DNA of 38,613 bases. Source: an uncultured Porphyromonadaceae bacterium (lineage in GTDB: Bacteria; Bacteroidota; Bacteroidia; Bacteroidales; Muribaculaceae). Both the position numbers and the translations under genes were made by a program. Location of the stretch: assembly GCA_947174995.1 (NCBI GenBank), contig CAMWLC010000023.1, forward strand, positions 1-38,613, written 5' to 3'. The first letter of the stretch is position 1; each line of letters begins with the position of its first letter. A model generated the notes under the pieces. The model was not told the origin of the DNA. It was given only the letters and a program-made list of their open reading frames with translations, and did no database searches. Shown piece after piece: positions 1 to 7,600 of this stretch.

Positions 1-27
1 TTTCAATGAGTTATCTCGCTTTATCTG

Positions 28-108
28 TGCCCAGAACAGGACTCGAACCTGCACGTCTCTCAACACTCGCACCTGAAACGAGCGCGTCTACCATTCCGCC
101 ACCTGGGC
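28..108 (-). tRNA. tRNA-Leu (anticodon CAG)
   Basis: Read on the minus strand this folds as a class II tRNA. The acceptor arm GCCCAGG pairs with TCTGGGC (one G-U pair), the D region contains GGCGGAATGGTAGACGC, and the T arm contains GGTTCGAGTCC. The anticodon loop TTCAGGT places CAG at positions 34-36, so it reads the Leu codon CUG. The long variable arm is typical of tRNA-Leu. The discriminator base is A, and the CCA end is not encoded. Confidence 0.96.
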
Positions 109-118
109 TTTGTGAGTG

Positions 119-149
119 CAAAGTTAAGGATGTTTTTTGATTTGTGCAA
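119..149 (-). promoter_or_regulatory. Bacteroidota promoter for tRNA-Leu
   Basis: On the minus strand there is TTG (147-149), 20 nt, then TAACTTTG (119-126). This matches the Bacteroidota housekeeping promoter consensus TTTG, 19-21 nt, TAnnTTTG. The expected transcription start, near 114, lies only a few bases before the tRNA 5' end at 108. Confidence 0.7.
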
Positions 150-254
150 GTTTTTTGCGCTGTTTTTTCTTTTTGTACTGTAAAAAATCTTTCATGCCGG
201 ATTAAATCTGCACCGGGAATCATTTCTTGCTGCGTGGGTAGGGGGAGGGGTGGT

Positions 255-293
255 GAAAAAGCAGGCGACACTCCCGCTTGCGGGGGTGTCGCC
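255..293 (-). terminator. Intrinsic terminator of the DUF6359-type secreted protein gene
   Basis: A 14-bp stem (264-277 with 280-293, one G-T pair, 2-nt gap between arms) is followed on the minus strand by TGCTTTTTC. It lies about 40 nt after the stop codon of the gene that ends at 336. Confidence 0.85.
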
Positions 294-335
294 TTTGTGG
301 GTCCGGGTCCCTTGCGGGGACTCGTAAAAGGTGGT

Positions 336-2354
336 TTACTTCACCACGACTTTGACGGCTTTGTTGCCGGTGCGGACGATGTAGAGGCCCGGGGTCAGGT
401 TGTCAAGTCCGCTCTCGATGCCGTTGATGCTGTATGCTTTGGCTCCCGCGGGCGCTTCGATGCTGCGGCCGTTGACACGTACGCTCATGGCGTCGAGGAT
501 GGTGATGACGCCGCTCTTGTCGGTGCCGCTCACCTTGAGATTCTTGATCTCCCAGGTGCCGCATACGGTGCCGTTGGACTTGTAGTTGAAGCCGAGCTGG
601 ATCTTCTTGCCCTCATATTCGGCAAGGGATGCTTCGCCGGAGTCGACGAAGGTCCAGGAGTCGGTCTCGGGCACTGCGGGAAGATCGACGGGCTGCCATT
701 CGCCACCTTCGGTGCGTACGCCGAAGAAGGCCTGTTCGCCGAATGTGCCCTTGAAGAAGTTGGCTGCCTGCGAGAGGCTGACGGTGACGTCGGTGCAGTC
801 CGTGAGGTCGATGACGGGGGAGATTGCCCATGCGTCGGAGACATATCCTACATTCTGTACGTATGCGGATGCCTTGAGGCCGTAGCGGTCGTCCCATGCC
901 CAGATGTAGCTGAGGCCCTCGGGGAGGGTGCCGTTGTCAATCACGAAATCGTCGGCGTTGTTGACCAGTCCTTCATATATATAGGAGGAGGTTACGGGGG
1001 GCACTACGGGTGCGCCGTCGAAGGTGTAGGTGGTGACGGATTTGAGGCCGTTGGCGCCGAAGTATTTCTCCTGCGAGCCGCAGAGGGTCACGAGGCGGCC
1101 GAGGTTGCCGGGATTATCCGAGAGGTTGAGGGCGTCACGCACGGCGCCGGCGGGGAGCTGCACGGGGATACACTTGTCAACGGAAGTTTCCGTTGCGCTT
1201 CCTGCGAGGAGGATATTGGTCTTCGACACTTCCGAGCCAGTGGCGCCGAATACAGCTTCGGAGAGGTTCATGCCGGGGATATAGCCTACGATGTAGCCCT
1301 TCACCCAGGTATTGGCCACAGCCGCTGCGGGAGTGCCCTTGGCGAGAAGCTGGTCAACGCTGAGGGGAGCTTCGGCTGTACCGTTGCCGCCTACGGGAGG
1401 AACGGGTTCGGAGCCGGCGTTGAGGCGCACTTTGGTGACACACCATGTAGCGTAGTTGGCATCCTCGGAAGCCACGTAGTTGAAGCCGATGTAGATCTGG
1501 CCCTTGTAAGCGCTGAGGTCAATCGCGCCGGATTCCACCCAACCGCTGTATCCGCTCGCGGGAGCGGTGGCCCAATTGGCGTTGAGCTCGGTCTTGGTGG
1601 CGGTGGCGGGGTCGTTGGAGGTCAGGACATAGGCCTTGAATGTGGTGGTGGTGGAGCCGTAGCCGTTGACCTGGTTGTTGAAGGTCAGCACCTTCTCGGC
1701 ACACTTCTCGATGTCGATGGCCGGGGAGATGAGCCACTGGTCGAAGGGAGCGGTGCCCTTGAATCCGGTCATGGCGGCATAGGTGTCGTTCTGATAGGAT
1801 GTGGAGTAGAAGGGCTTGCTGCCGATGTTGCTCCAGTTGGAGGGAATGGAGGCGAAGTCCTCGCTGAGGGAGGTCACGGGGCCGGCGGGCACCACGGTGC
1901 CTCCGGTGATGGTCTGGCCGTCGAAGGCGTAGGCGGTCACGCCCTTGAGTCCGTTGGCGCCGAAATACTTCTCATGGGAGCCGCAGAGGGTGATGCGACG
2001 GCCGAGGTTGTCGGGATTGGCCGCCAGGTTGATGGCGTTGCGGATGTCGCCGGCGGGGAGCTGCACGGGGATGCAGAGAGTCACCTCATCCTCGGCGCTG
2101 CTGCCTCCGATAAGGATATTGGCTTTCTGTCCGTCGGCATCGGGAACGCCGAAAACGGCTGCGGAGAGGTACATATCGGGCACGTAGCCTACGATATATC
2201 CCGTTACATAAGTGTTGGCTACAGCCACGGCGGGGATACCCTCGTCGAGAAACTGCTCCACGGTCAGCGGGGATTCGGGAGTGCCGGTAGCCTGTGCGGC
2301 CGCACCGGAGACGAGTCCGAAGAATCCCAACACGGTAAGTAAAAATTTCTTCAT
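336..2354 (-). CDS. Secreted protein with two DUF6359-like modules, two anchor-J-like modules and a type IX-like C-terminus
   Basis: The start is set at the ATG at 2354, which begins a signal peptide (MKKFLLTVLGFFGLVSGAAAQ, cleaved near residue 21). The open frame upstream has no signal sequence. The mature protein alternates two module types. DUF6359-like OB-fold modules lie at about 24-150 and 325-445, each carrying the near-identical block TLCGS(H/Q)EKYFGANGLK. Choice-of-anchor-J-like jelly-roll modules lie at about 160-310 and 455-600 (DQWLISPAIDI and DAWAISPVIDL). The last 60 residues, ending GLYIVRTGNKAVKVVVK, resemble a type IX secretion sorting domain, so the protein is probably exported to or beyond the outer membrane. 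No catalytic motif is visible; a binding or adhesion role is an inference. The gene stands alone, with its own promoter and terminator. Confidence 0.88.
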   Translation of the reverse strand: MKKFLLTVLGFFGLVSGAAAQATGTPESPLTVEQFLDEGIPAVAVANTYVTGYIVGYVPDMYLSAAVFGVPDADGQKANILIGGSSAEDEVTLCIPVQLPAGDIRNAINLAANPDNLGRRITLCGSHEKYFGANGLKGVTAYAFDGQTITGGTVVPAGPVTSLSEDFASIPSNWSNIGSKPFYSTSYQNDTYAAMTGFKGTAPFDQWLISPAIDIEKCAEKVLTFNNQVNGYGSTTTTFKAYVLTSNDPATATKTELNANWATAPASGYSGWVESGAIDLSAYKGQIYIGFNYVASEDANYATWCVTKVRLNAGSEPVPPVGGNGTAEAPLSVDQLLAKGTPAAAVANTWVKGYIVGYIPGMNLSEAVFGATGSEVSKTNILLAGSATETSVDKCIPVQLPAGAVRDALNLSDNPGNLGRLVTLCGSQEKYFGANGLKSVTTYTFDGAPVVPPVTSSYIYEGLVNNADDFVIDNGTLPEGLSYIWAWDDRYGLKASAYVQNVGYVSDAWAISPVIDLTDCTDVTVSLSQAANFFKGTFGEQAFFGVRTEGGEWQPVDLPAVPETDSWTFVDSGEASLAEYEGKKIQLGFNYKSNGTVCGTWEIKNLKVSGTDKSGVITILDAMSVRVNGRSIEAPAGAKAYSINGIESGLDNLTPGLYIVRTGNKAVKVVVK

Positions 2355-2399
2355 GACTGGTGTGTGATTAAGTTTTATTAAGTAGGTATAAAATATGTG

Positions 2400-2432
2400 C
2401 AAAATTAGGTAATTTTTTGTAAATTTGCCAAA
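2400..2432 (-). promoter_or_regulatory. Promoter of the DUF6359-type gene
   Basis: On the minus strand, TTTG (2429-2432), 21 nt and TAATTTTG (2400-2407) match the Bacteroidota promoter consensus. The expected start near 2395 gives a leader of about 40 nt before the ATG at 2354. A plus-strand TAAATTTG (2420-2427) overlaps it and probably serves the divergent sirtuin gene, although no good -33 element is visible for that direction. Confidence 0.65.
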
Positions 2433-2476
2433 ATAAATCTTCCATATAACGGGAGGGCCTCAAAATTTAACAATTT

Positions 2477-3190
2477 ATGACTCACGACACAACGAGAAAA
2501 CCCGTGCTGGTGGTGTCCACGGGAGCGGGTATAAGCGCGGAGAGCGGCATAAAGACATTCCGCGACGCCGACGGGCTGTGGGAGAACTATCCCGTGATGC
2601 AGGTGGCTTCGGCCGAGGGTTTCCGCAGGGACCCCGAGCTGGTGCATGAATTCTACAACGCGCGTCGCCGCCAGCTGGTAGACGCCCTTCCCAATGCGGC
2701 CCACCGCGCCCTCGTGGAGATCGAGAAGCATTATGAGGTGTATGTGATCACCCAGAACGTGGATGACCTTCACGAGCGTGCCGGGAGCAGCCATGTGCTT
2801 CATCTTCACGGCGAACTGATGAAGATGCGCTCCGTGAGCGATCCCGACTACATCGAGCCCCTTGACATCGAGCATCTTGAGACCACGCCCGAGACACGCG
2901 GCAAGCGCGGTGATCTGATGCGCCCCCACATAGTGTTCTTCCAGGAACCGGTGCCCAATATAGAGCCGGCCATGGAACTTGTGGCGCGGGCCGACGTCTT
3001 TGTGGTGATAGGCACATCCATGGCCGTCTATCCGGCAGCCGGGCTGATACGCTGCGTGCGCGCAGGCGTGCCTATATATTACATCGATCCGCATCCGGCC
3101 CCGACCCCGCCGGACGTGACCGTCATAGCGGAGCCGGCCACCAAAGGCATGGAGACGCTCATGAAAATGCTGCACGTATCCGATAAGTGA
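2477..3190 (+). CDS. Sir2-family NAD-dependent protein deacylase, class III-like, without a zinc site
   Basis: This 237-aa protein carries the sirtuin signatures in order: GAGISAESGI (16-25) with TFR (27-29), TQNVDDLHERAG (92-103) with the NAD-binding Asn94 and Asp96, HLHGE with the catalytic His at 111, GTS (179-181), and YYIDPHP (201-207). Tyr60 and Arg63 form the YxxR pair that in SIRT5/CobB-type sirtuins binds succinyl- or malonyl-lysine, so desuccinylation or demalonylation is more likely than plain deacetylation (inference). The protein has one cysteine (Cys193), so the usual four-cysteine zinc ribbon is absent. It is presumably cytosolic. It diverges from the DUF6359-type gene and stands apart from the oxidoreductase operon downstream. 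Confidence 0.93.
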   Translation: MTHDTTRKPVLVVSTGAGISAESGIKTFRDADGLWENYPVMQVASAEGFRRDPELVHEFYNARRRQLVDALPNAAHRALVEIEKHYEVYVITQNVDDLHERAGSSHVLHLHGELMKMRSVSDPDYIEPLDIEHLETTPETRGKRGDLMRPHIVFFQEPVPNIEPAMELVARADVFVVIGTSMAVYPAAGLIRCVRAGVPIYYIDPHPAPTPPDVTVIAEPATKGMETLMKMLHVSDK

Positions 3191-3244
3191 TAAAATATGT
3201 TGTAAAACATATACCTTATAGAGGGTAATGGCATAATAAAAGTG

Positions 3245-3297
3245 TAATTTTGTACCATTAAAAACACCGACCCGTGCGGGCCGTCGCGCGATGGCCC
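3245..3297 (+). promoter_or_regulatory. Probable promoter and leader hairpin of the oxidoreductase operon
   Basis: TAATTTTG (3245-3252) matches the Bacteroidota -7 element, but no clear TTTG lies about 20 nt upstream. A start near 3258 would give a leader of about 80 nt. That leader contains GGGCCGTC-GCGC-GATGGCCC (3278-3297), an 8-bp stem with one G-T pair and a 4-nt loop. No riboswitch class is recognised. Confidence 0.4.
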
Positions 3298-3339
3298 CGA
3301 CTACTGACCGGAAACATCAATAAAAATTTTTTCAAAAAT

Positions 3340-3570
3340 ATGGCAAAAGTAAAAGGAGCAATCACTGTCAACGTGGAGCGCTGCAAGGGATGCAACCTCT
3401 GCGTCGTGGCATGTCCGACCGACACACTCGCACTTCAGCCCAACGAGGTCAATGACCGCGGCTATCACTACGCCTACATGGCCAACCCCGACAATTGCAC
3501 CGGCTGCTGCTCTTGCGCCTGGGTATGTCCGGACGCCTGCATCGAGGTGTATCGCGTGAAGGTCGACTGA
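3340..3570 (+). CDS. 2-oxoacid:ferredoxin oxidoreductase, ferredoxin-like delta subunit (2x[4Fe-4S])
   Basis: The start is taken at ATG 3340, giving 76 aa; the longer open frame upstream has no ferredoxin sequence and an arginine/proline-rich start. Two CxxCxxCxxxC motifs are visible, at Cys15/18/21/25 and Cys53/56/59/63, each of which should bind a [4Fe-4S] cluster. The subunit passes electrons from the thiamine-diphosphate centre to free ferredoxin. It is the first gene of an operon whose next three genes encode the pyrimidine-domain, thiamine-diphosphate and gamma subunits, an order common for KorDABC/VorDABC enzymes in Bacteroidales. Substrate (2-oxoglutarate or branched-chain 2-oxoacid) cannot be decided from this subunit. 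Confidence 0.93.
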   Translation: MAKVKGAITVNVERCKGCNLCVVACPTDTLALQPNEVNDRGYHYAYMANPDNCTGCCSCAWVCPDACIEVYRVKVD

Positions 3571-3619
3571 GACAAAAAAGAATCCAACTTAACCTGACAA
3601 CAAGAACACACAGAAAGAT

Positions 3620-4702
3620 ATGAAAGAAGAGGTAAGACTTATGAAGGGCAACGAGGCCATCGCCCATGCAGCGATCCGCTACGGCTGCGACGGCTATTTC
3701 GGTTACCCCATCACTCCGCAGTCGGAGGTGCTTGAGACACTTGAGGAACTCATGCCGTGGGAGACCACGGGCATGGTAGTGCTTCAGGCTGAATCGGAAG
3801 TCGCGGCCATCAACATGGTCTACGGCGGCGCCTCCACGGGCAAGGCCGTGATGACATCCTCATCCTCCCCGGGCGTCAGCCTCAAGCAGGAGGGTATCTC
3901 CTATATCGCCGCGGCATCGCTCCCGGCGCTGATCCTCAACGTGATGCGCGGAGGTCCGGGCCTGGGCACCATCCAGCCCTCGCAGGCCGACTACTTCCAG
4001 GCCACCAAGGGTGGCGGCCACGGCGACTACCATCTCATCGTGCTCGCACCCTCGACGGTGCAGGAAATGGTGGATTTCGTAGGCCTGGGCTTCGACCTGG
4101 CTTTCAAATACTGCAACCCCGCCATGATCCTTGCCGACGGCATCGTGGGCCAGATGATGGAGAAGGTGGTGCTCCCCGAGCAGCGTCCGCGTCGCACCGA
4201 CGAGGAGATCCGCAAGCAGTGTCCCTGGGCCGCCAACGGCCGCAAGGATGGCCGCAAGCGCAACGTCATCACCTCCCTTGAGCTGGAGTCGAGCCGTATG
4301 GAGGTCATCAACCACAAGCTCCAGGAGCGTTACCGCGAGATAGAGCGCAACGAGACCCGCTGGGAGGAAATCGACGTGGAAGGCGCCGACTATCTCATCG
4401 TGGCCTTCGGCTCCATCGCCCGCATCTGCGCCAAGGCCAAGGAAATGGCCGCCGAAAAGGGCATCAAGGTGGGCATCGTGCGCCCCATCACGCTCTGGCC
4501 CTTCCCCACGGAGGCCATCCACCGCGCCGCACAGGGCAAGAAGGGCATCCTCTGCGTCGAGCTCAACGCCGGCCAGATGATCGAGGACGTACGCCTCGCC
4601 GTGCATGACGCCATCCCCGTGGAGCACTTCGGACGCCTGGGCGGCATCATCCCCAGCCCCGAGGAAGTCGTAGTGGCCCTCGAAGAGAAGATCGTCAAGT
4701 AA
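3620..4702 (+). CDS. 2-oxoacid:ferredoxin oxidoreductase, alpha subunit (VorB/KorA type)
   Basis: This 360-aa protein starts with the family pattern MKGNEAIAHAAIRYG and GYPITPQSEV (about residues 28-37). It continues with QAESEVAAINMVYGG and TSSSSPGVSLKQEG, the pyrimidine-binding half of the active site. The C-terminal part (from about residue 250) is the transketolase-C-like domain. The enzyme converts a 2-oxoacid, CoA and oxidised ferredoxin to acyl-CoA, CO2 and reduced ferredoxin in anaerobic metabolism. Automated pipelines usually name this family 3-methyl-2-oxobutanoate dehydrogenase subunit VorB; a 2-oxoglutarate role is equally possible. It follows the ferredoxin gene by 49 nt and precedes the thiamine-diphosphate subunit by 39 nt. 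Confidence 0.93.
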   Translation: MKEEVRLMKGNEAIAHAAIRYGCDGYFGYPITPQSEVLETLEELMPWETTGMVVLQAESEVAAINMVYGGASTGKAVMTSSSSPGVSLKQEGISYIAAASLPALILNVMRGGPGLGTIQPSQADYFQATKGGGHGDYHLIVLAPSTVQEMVDFVGLGFDLAFKYCNPAMILADGIVGQMMEKVVLPEQRPRRTDEEIRKQCPWAANGRKDGRKRNVITSLELESSRMEVINHKLQERYREIERNETRWEEIDVEGADYLIVAFGSIARICAKAKEMAAEKGIKVGIVRPITLWPFPTEAIHRAAQGKKGILCVELNAGQMIEDVRLAVHDAIPVEHFGRLGGIIPSPEEVVVALEEKIVK

Positions 4703-4741
4703 TTCAACACTGCAAACCTCACTTTTCAACATCCGACCTAA

Positions 4742-5503
4742 ATGGACATCAAAGATATAATCCGCCCGGAGAACAAGGTTTACTGCAAACCCGAGCTTCT
4801 CGATGAAGTGCACATGCACTATTGCCCCGGCTGCAGCCACGGCGTGATCCACAAGCTTCTGGCCGAAGTCATCGCCGAGATGGGCCTCACTGACCGCACC
4901 GTGGGTGTCTCCCCCGTGGGATGCGCCGTATTCGCCTACAACTACATCGACGTGGACTGGGTGGAAGCCGCCCACGGACGCGCTCCGGCAGTAGCCACGG
5001 CCATCAGCCGCCTCTGGCCCGAGGATGTGGTCTTCACATACCAGGGCGACGGCGACATGTCGGCCATCGGCACGGCTGAATCCATCCACGCCGCCAACCG
5101 CGGAGAGAACATCGTGATGGTATTCGTCAACAACGCCATCTACGGCATGACCGGCGGACAGATGGCCCCCACCACCCTGGTGGGCCAGAAGACCGCCACC
5201 ACTCCCTACGGACGCCGCGTCGACCTCAACGGACACCCCCTGGAGATCACCAACCTTCTCGCCATCCTTGACGGCACATGCTACGTCACCCGCCAGTCCG
5301 TCCACACTCCCGCCGCCGTGCGCAAGACCAAAGCCGCTCTCAAGAAAGCCTTCGAGAACGCCCTGGCCAAGAAGGGCACTTCCGTAGTGGAAGTGGTGGC
5401 CACCTGCAACTCCGGCTGGAAGATGAGCCCCGAAAAGGCCAACGACTGGATGGCCGAACACATGTTCGAGAAATATCCCCTCGGCGACCTCAAGAACAAC
5501 TGA
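4742..5503 (+). CDS. 2-oxoacid:ferredoxin oxidoreductase, beta (thiamine-diphosphate) subunit
   Basis: This 253-aa protein has the beta-subunit hallmarks: CPGCSHG (28-34), VGCAVFAYNY (59-68), and the diphosphate and magnesium-binding run GDGDMSAIG (102-110) followed by Asn130-Asn131 and YGMTGGQ (134-140). With the preceding alpha subunit it forms the catalytic core. The absence of a further cluster-binding domain fits the four-subunit enzyme, in which clusters sit on the separate ferredoxin subunit. It is 28 nt from the gamma subunit gene and shares its transcript. Confidence 0.94.
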   Translation: MDIKDIIRPENKVYCKPELLDEVHMHYCPGCSHGVIHKLLAEVIAEMGLTDRTVGVSPVGCAVFAYNYIDVDWVEAAHGRAPAVATAISRLWPEDVVFTYQGDGDMSAIGTAESIHAANRGENIVMVFVNNAIYGMTGGQMAPTTLVGQKTATTPYGRRVDLNGHPLEITNLLAILDGTCYVTRQSVHTPAAVRKTKAALKKAFENALAKKGTSVVEVVATCNSGWKMSPEKANDWMAEHMFEKYPLGDLKNN

Positions 5504-5531
5504 TAACCCATCTTAAAGAAGATACAACACA

Positions 5532-6074
5532 ATGAAAGAAGAAATCATCATTGCCGGTTTCGGCGGACAGGGTGTCCTCTCGATGGGCAAGATTCTGGCC
5601 TATTCCGGCCTCATGGACGACAAGGAAGTCACCTGGATGCCCTCCTACGGTCCCGAGCAGCGCGGCGGCACAGCCAACGTCACCGTAATCCTCTCCGACG
5701 AGCGCATCTCCTCGCCGGTGCTCGACACATACGACATCGTCATCGCCCTCAACCAGCAGAGCCTCGACAAGTTCGCCCCGAAGGTGAAGAAGGGTGGTAT
5801 CCTCATCTACGACACCAACGGTATCCACAATCGTCCCACCCGCGACGACATCACCATCTATCCCATCGACGCCATGGACGCCACACTCGAGATAGGCAAC
5901 TCCAAGGCCTACAACATGGTCGTTATGGGCGCCCTGCTTGAGGCAATGCCCTACAAGCTCCCCATGGAGAATGTCATCAAGGGTCTGAAGAAATCGCTCC
6001 CCGAGCGTCACCACAAGCTCATCCCCCTCAACGAGCAGGCCATCGAGAAGGGCCGCACCCTCCTCGCCAAGTAA
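5532..6074 (+). CDS. 2-oxoacid:ferredoxin oxidoreductase, gamma subunit
   Basis: This 180-aa protein has the POR gamma-domain start EEIIIAGFGGQGVLSMGK, a Rossmann-like GFGGQGV loop at residues 9-15. It is followed by WMPSYGPEQRGGTANVTVILSD, the segment that contacts CoA in this family. It is the last gene of the operon; 32 nt after its stop lies a strong intrinsic terminator. A full-length family member with no oddities seen. Confidence 0.93.
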   Translation: MKEEIIIAGFGGQGVLSMGKILAYSGLMDDKEVTWMPSYGPEQRGGTANVTVILSDERISSPVLDTYDIVIALNQQSLDKFAPKVKKGGILIYDTNGIHNRPTRDDITIYPIDAMDATLEIGNSKAYNMVVMGALLEAMPYKLPMENVIKGLKKSLPERHHKLIPLNEQAIEKGRTLLAK

Positions 6075-6106
6075 GCTCCACAGGGAGAGACTTCCATACA
6101 GCACCG

Positions 6107-6143
6107 CGCTCCGCAAGTCATGCCGACCTGCGGAGCGTTTTTT
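6107..6143 (+). terminator. Intrinsic terminator of the oxidoreductase operon
   Basis: A perfect 9-bp stem CGCTCCGCA (6107-6115) / TGCGGAGCG (6129-6137) with a 13-nt loop is followed by six T (6138-6143). It ends the four-gene operon and insulates the AT-rich non-coding region that follows. Confidence 0.92.
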
Positions 6144-6155
6144 ATGCTTCTCGCC

Positions 6156-6647
6156 TGTAGATAACTTGTAGATAACACGAATAAAACCCGAAGAAAAACG
6201 GTTGAAAAGCTGATGAAAACATGGGGATTTCATGCAGATAACTTTCAATAAAATACCCCTTCAAAAACTTGCATTTCAAAGAATTATATTGAGAACGGGC
6301 CATTTCTCCCGTAGGGCTTACCGCCCCCGGCCGGACCGTGCGGGTTATCAACATCCGAAATATGGGGTTATCTACCATTTTCACCCCTTTTTCGACACCG
6401 GGAGCCGAAAAAAATTATTAACTTTGCACGTTATCTACAACATGTCAATAAACGTCGCATCTTACTGAAAGTGAGTATGCGCACTTGTAGACAGTATGTC
6501 AATAACCCTGTCTGAAAATTCAATAACCCATATTTCCAAATTTTCAGACGGAAAGTTATTTGCCGTTATCTACAGGCATTATTGTTATTGTTGTTTGATT
6601 TTAATAATTTAAATCAATATCAGAATAAAACAACATAATAAAAAACG
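6156..6647. other. AT-rich non-coding region with a cluster of DnaA-box-like 9-mers (candidate oriC)
   Basis: No gene is supported here. The 9-mer TTATCTACA occurs exactly four times: 6156-6164 and 6167-6175 on the minus strand, 11 bp apart, and 6431-6439 and 6566-6574 on the plus strand. Near-matches are TTATCTGCA (6233-6241, minus), TTATCAACA (6345-6353) and TTATCTACC (6368-6376). The canonical DnaA box is TTATnCACA, so these are box-like rather than perfect. An 11-bp inverted repeat, GTCTGAAAATT (6510-6520) / AATTTTCAGAC (6539-6549), and a strongly AT-rich tract (about 6577-6645) that could serve as the unwinding element follow the last box. A -7-like TAACTTTG (6418-6425) is also present and could start the nadA transcript. 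The origin call is an inference. Confidence 0.5.
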
Positions 6648-7592
6648 ATGAGCACATCCACCGAGACCATCGAGCAGCTCAAGCAGGAGATAGAGCGGCT
6701 CCGCAAGGAAAAGAAAGCCGTCATCATGGCCCATTACTATCAGCGCGACGAGATACAGGAGATAGCGGATTTCATAGGCGACTCCCTCGCCCTGGCCCGC
6801 AAGGCTGCCGAGACGGATGCGGAGGTGATAGTCATGTGCGGTGTCCATTTCATGGGAGAGACGGCCGCCATACTCTGTCCCGGCCGCACGGTCCTCATTC
6901 CCGATGCGAAGGCAGGATGCTCCCTGGCTGACAGCTGCGACCCTGAGGAGTTCGCGGAGTTCGTGAGCCGCTATCCGGACCACACCGTGGTGAGCTATGT
7001 CAACACCTCCGCCGCCGTGAAGGCCCACACCGACATAGTGGTGACCTCCGGCAACGCCCGCAAGGTGATAGACTCCCTCCCCGCCGACGAGAAAATCATC
7101 TTCGGCCCGGACCGCAATCTCGGAGAATACATCAACAGCGTCACGGGGCGCGAGATGCTCCTGTGGCCCGGCGCCTGCCATGTCCACGACCGCTTCTCGC
7201 TCCAGGGAATCCTTGACATGAAGAAGGAGCATCCGGGGGCGAAGGTGCTCGTGCATCCCGAGTGCCGCCGTCCGCTTCAGCTCATAGCCGACAAAGTGGG
7301 CTCCACGGCCGCCCTGCTTGACTTTGCGGCCACGGATGATGCCCGGGAGTATATTGTGGTCACTGAAAGCGGAATCCTCTTCGAGATGCGCCGCAAATGT
7401 CCTTCCAAGACATTCCTTGCCGCTCCGGCGCAGGATGCGGAGTGCCAGTGTAACGAATGTGACTACATGAAACTCAACACCCTGGCAAAGGTGCGCGACT
7501 GTCTGCGCGACGGAGCTCCGCGCATAGAGGTGGAGCCGGAGCTCGCCGAGAAGGCCCTGCGTCCGATCAAACGTATGCTTGAGCTGAGCTGA
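6648..7592 (+). CDS. nadA: Quinolinate synthase
   Basis: NadA condenses iminoaspartate with dihydroxyacetone phosphate to quinolinate, the first committed precursor of de novo NAD synthesis, using a [4Fe-4S] cluster. The 314-aa sequence has the family signatures MAHYYQRDEIQEIAD (28-41), GVHFMGETAAIL (65-76), DAKAGCSLAD (86-95), WPGACHVHDRF (173-183) and VHPECRRP (202-209). Likely cluster cysteines by spacing are Cys91, Cys177 and Cys271 (CDYMKLN). The nadB and nadC genes are not adjacent. The gene follows the box-rich non-coding stretch and lies 8 nt before the TrmH-family gene, so the two probably share a transcript. Confidence 0.96.
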   Translation: MSTSTETIEQLKQEIERLRKEKKAVIMAHYYQRDEIQEIADFIGDSLALARKAAETDAEVIVMCGVHFMGETAAILCPGRTVLIPDAKAGCSLADSCDPEEFAEFVSRYPDHTVVSYVNTSAAVKAHTDIVVTSGNARKVIDSLPADEKIIFGPDRNLGEYINSVTGREMLLWPGACHVHDRFSLQGILDMKKEHPGAKVLVHPECRRPLQLIADKVGSTAALLDFAATDDAREYIVVTESGILFEMRRKCPSKTFLAAPAQDAECQCNECDYMKLNTLAKVRDCLRDGAPRIEVEPELAEKALRPIKRMLELS

Positions 7593-7600
7593 CACCGCGT

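Noticed and set aside
144-2342. A 732-codon open frame on the plus strand opposite the DUF6359-type gene.
   Set aside because: It mirrors a GC-rich coding gene, is low-complexity (Gly/Val/Ala-rich) with no domain, and the minus strand has a signal peptide, promoter and terminator.
3195-3212. ATATGTT-GTAA-AACATAT hairpin after the sirtuin gene.
   Set aside because: Only 7 AT-rich pairs with no T run; too weak to call a terminator.
3860-5461. A 533-codon open frame on the minus strand across two oxidoreductase genes.
   Set aside because: Its product is His/Gly/Asp-rich with no recognisable domain, and it lies opposite two clear enzyme genes; it is an antisense shadow.
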